A DNA stretch of 64,000 nucleotides from JBNLBT01 sp050303435. GTDB lineage: Bacteria; Pseudomonadota; Gammaproteobacteria; Xanthomonadales; Marinicellaceae. This document shows positions 62,443 to 64,000 of the stretch, in pieces. How positions within the stretch are numbered: position 1 is the first letter of the stretch; each line of letters begins with the position of its first letter. The translations under genes were made by a program, and so were the position numbers. Location: positions 1-64,000 of the forward strand of contig JBNLBT010000002.1 in the NCBI GenBank assembly GCA_050303435.1. Reading direction: 5' to 3'. The notes beneath the pieces are model-generated. The model did not search any database. It saw nothing but the letters and a program-made list of their open reading frames with translations, and was not told where the DNA came from.

Positions 62443-62555
62443 GTCCCCCGGTGATTGCCGCATAATGGCATTGGATATTGACATGCAAAAAGCAATTGTA
62501 AAACATTGTTAAATTTTACAAAATATTGTTTAATAAGGGAAAAAGCTCCATTCCT

Positions 62556-63239
62556 ATGAAAATTTTTATCTTGGAAGATGACAATGATCAGGCGGAGTTG
62601 ATCAAACTCTGGCTGACGGAATTTGACCACGAATGCCTGGTGTTCCACAACGGGCGTGAATTCATTAAAGAATTGCCATACCACGACCCGGATGTGCTGC
62701 TGATCGACTGGAATCTGCCGGTGCTCAGTGGCATGGAAGTGATGCGCTGGGTTAAATCCAGTGAATTTGACCGCACCCCAATTTTGTTCATCACCACCCG
62801 CAACACCGAAGACGATGTGATCAAGGCGCTGAATGAAGGCGCGGACGACTATCTGATCAAACCCATCACCCAGGGCGAACTGAACGCCCGCATCGCTGCG
62901 GTGGTGAGAAGGTCGCCACACCACAAAGAAAAAAGCAAAGACGAGTCCACAAAGCCCTACGTGTTCGACGACCCGGAAAACACCGTGGAATTCAATGATG
63001 AAAGCGTGAAGCTGACCATCAAAGAATACAGCCTGGCAAAGTATTTCTTTCAGAGCGAAGGCCGTCTGGTCAGTCGCAACCACCTGTTGGAAACCATTTG
63101 GACCAAAAATTCGATCATATCGACGCGCACGGTGGACACGCACATCTCGCGCTTGCGCAAAAAACTCAAACTGGACGGGAGTTTCGGCTGGAAGCTGGTG
63201 TCGGTGTATCACCAGGGTTACAAACTGGTTAAAGACTGA
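62556..63239 (+). CDS. PhoB/OmpR-family response regulator
   Basis: 227 residues. The receiver domain has E7-D8-D9, phospho-acceptor D51 (LLIDWNLPVLSG), Thr80 and Lys102 (YLIKPI). A winged-helix DNA-binding domain follows, with SLAKYFFQSEGRLVSRNHLLETIW and RTVDTHISRLRKKL. ATG at 62556 is chosen because the receiver begins there; AGGGAAAAAG is upstream. No histidine kinase is adjacent. The preceding 113 bases are very AT-rich and probably hold its promoter. Confidence 0.92.
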   Translation: MKIFILEDDNDQAELIKLWLTEFDHECLVFHNGREFIKELPYHDPDVLLIDWNLPVLSGMEVMRWVKSSEFDRTPILFITTRNTEDDVIKALNEGADDYLIKPITQGELNARIAAVVRRSPHHKEKSKDESTKPYVFDDPENTVEFNDESVKLTIKEYSLAKYFFQSEGRLVSRNHLLETIWTKNSIISTRTVDTHISRLRKKLKLDGSFGWKLVSVYHQGYKLVKD

Positions 63240-63305
63240 GTCTTGCGGGTCAAATACAAGGCATGAGCCCATGGCCATGTCGGGGAGGGGGTATTTTGGA
63301 TCACG

Positions 63306-64000
63306 ATGAGCGAGAGAAAACACAACAACACCGAGCTGGTCTTTCTGGCCACCGATGAACGCATCCATGCCCTGATCAGCGGTTTCAGACAGTCTCTGTG
63401 CGTAACCGACTTCAAAGAAATCGAAGCGGTTGTCTCGCAATTCAAGCAGGCCATCGTGCTGTTCAGCTATGAGCGGTTCACGCTATTTCTGCCGATGATC
63501 AAAAATGCCGTGAACAATAAAATTCGCGGGGTGTCCTACGTGTGCGTGGCCGACGGGCTGCGCATCGACGAACGCATCCATTTGGTGAATCATGCCACCG
63601 AACACGTGCGCAGTGATTTTGTCACCGATTATCTGGCCAATTTCAGGCAATCGGCGCCGCGCAAGGGGCGGCGCATACTTTTGGTTGAGGACGACCGTTC
63701 GCAGGCTTTGTTTGCTGAAAGAATACTCTACCATTCCGGTTACAAGGTGTCGGTGGCGCTGAACGAGAAACAGGCCATCGCGTGGTTGAAACAGCAGCCC
63801 TTTGACCTGGTGTTAATGGACATGTACCTGGAAGAAACCGACGGCTGCAAAATCACCGAGATCATCCGCAGGAAATTTCGCCTGCAAATCCCCATCGTCA
63901 TGCTGACCAGTGAATACCACATTGATGTGCACATCCGCGCGGTCAACGCCGGCGCCGATGACATGTTGGCCAAACCCATCAACCAGGCGCAATTGATTGC
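63306..64000 (+). CDS. Two-receiver response regulator, 3' truncated by window edge
   Basis: 231 residues are visible and the frame is open at base 64000. Residues ~10-115 have the spacing of a receiver fold (LVFLATDE, AIVLFSYER, GVSYVCVAD) but lack the acidic pocket and phospho-acceptor, so this is a pseudo-receiver. Residues ~122-231 form a normal receiver: RILLVEDDRS, D172 in LVLMDMYLEE, T201, and K223 in MLAKPI. The output domain lies outside the window; a GGDEF domain would be typical of such proteins but cannot be seen. It starts 66 bases after the PhoB-like gene. Confidence 0.85.
   Translation, partial: MSERKHNNTELVFLATDERIHALISGFRQSLCVTDFKEIEAVVSQFKQAIVLFSYERFTLFLPMIKNAVNNKIRGVSYVCVADGLRIDERIHLVNHATEHVRSDFVTDYLANFRQSAPRKGRRILLVEDDRSQALFAERILYHSGYKVSVALNEKQAIAWLKQQPFDLVLMDMYLEETDGCKITEIIRRKFRLQIPIVMLTSEYHIDVHIRAVNAGADDMLAKPINQAQLI

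Overview
The window is about 64 kb of chromosome, probably from a metagenome-assembled gammaproteobacterium. It is GC-rich and gene-dense. It has no rRNA, tRNA, CRISPR array, prophage or insertion sequence that I can see. Housekeeping genes (rho, trxA, adk, groESL, ubiG, fmt-rsmB, dinB, mrcB) are gammaproteobacterial in type. A 187-residue Adk next to a pyrophosphate-type phosphofructokinase, and secreted proteins with a GFWW...SGSG motif, point loosely to the Xanthomonadales/Lysobacterales neighbourhood (inference). Both ends cut through genes. There is one N at 1679 and a 10-N scaffold join at 41258-41267.

Layout. 1-2849: C-terminal piece of a DUF1835-like protein, a ceramidase-superfamily membrane enzyme, and comM. 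3119-7349: a convergent four-gene group with a DUF3034 barrel-like protein and an exported truncated haemoglobin on one strand, facing a cupredoxin lipoprotein and a transmembrane Ser/Thr kinase on the other. 7558-13702: a small coiled-coil protein, tatD, a secreted protein with a DUF1801 gene, ppx, rho and trxA. 13804-22924: a respiratory island in which an Fnr-type regulator is divergent from the cbb3 oxidase genes ccoNOQP and their assembly genes (ccoG, a short fixH-like gene, ccoI, ccoS, a TauE/SafE-like transporter). A perfect FNR box lies between them.

22897-32769: a 1455-residue three-part glycosyltransferase, a DUF4412-like exported protein, PBP1b, a small lipoprotein and a YoaA-type helicase. 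32956-41666: a nucleotide-sugar operon (tviB-like dehydrogenase, epimerase, nucleotidyltransferase, with dinB as its last gene), a lamin-tail-domain secreted protein, and an asparagine-synthase-like gene split by the assembly join. 41677-48320: PPi-PFK, adk, tusA-like, groESL under a sigma-32 promoter, and the yadGH ABC exporter. The 0.5 kb between tusA and groEL is the only stretch over 300 bases without a protein gene. It holds a strong candidate small RNA with C-rich unpaired segments, its own terminator, and a Crp-type site exactly at -41.5.

48541-64000: rubredoxin, a MerC-like protein, ubiG-gph, a PLP enzyme divergent from a two-gene unit of exported proteins, then tdk-fmt-rsmB-DUF4390-ntrY-aldehyde dehydrogenase, a PhoB-like regulator, and a two-receiver regulator cut by the window end.

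Two regulatory themes stand out. First, class-II activator sites are placed precisely in front of cco and of the sRNA. Second, at least five transcription units have a -10 hexamer ending exactly six bases before the start codon and no Shine-Dalgarno sequence, which is the arrangement expected for leaderless mRNAs.
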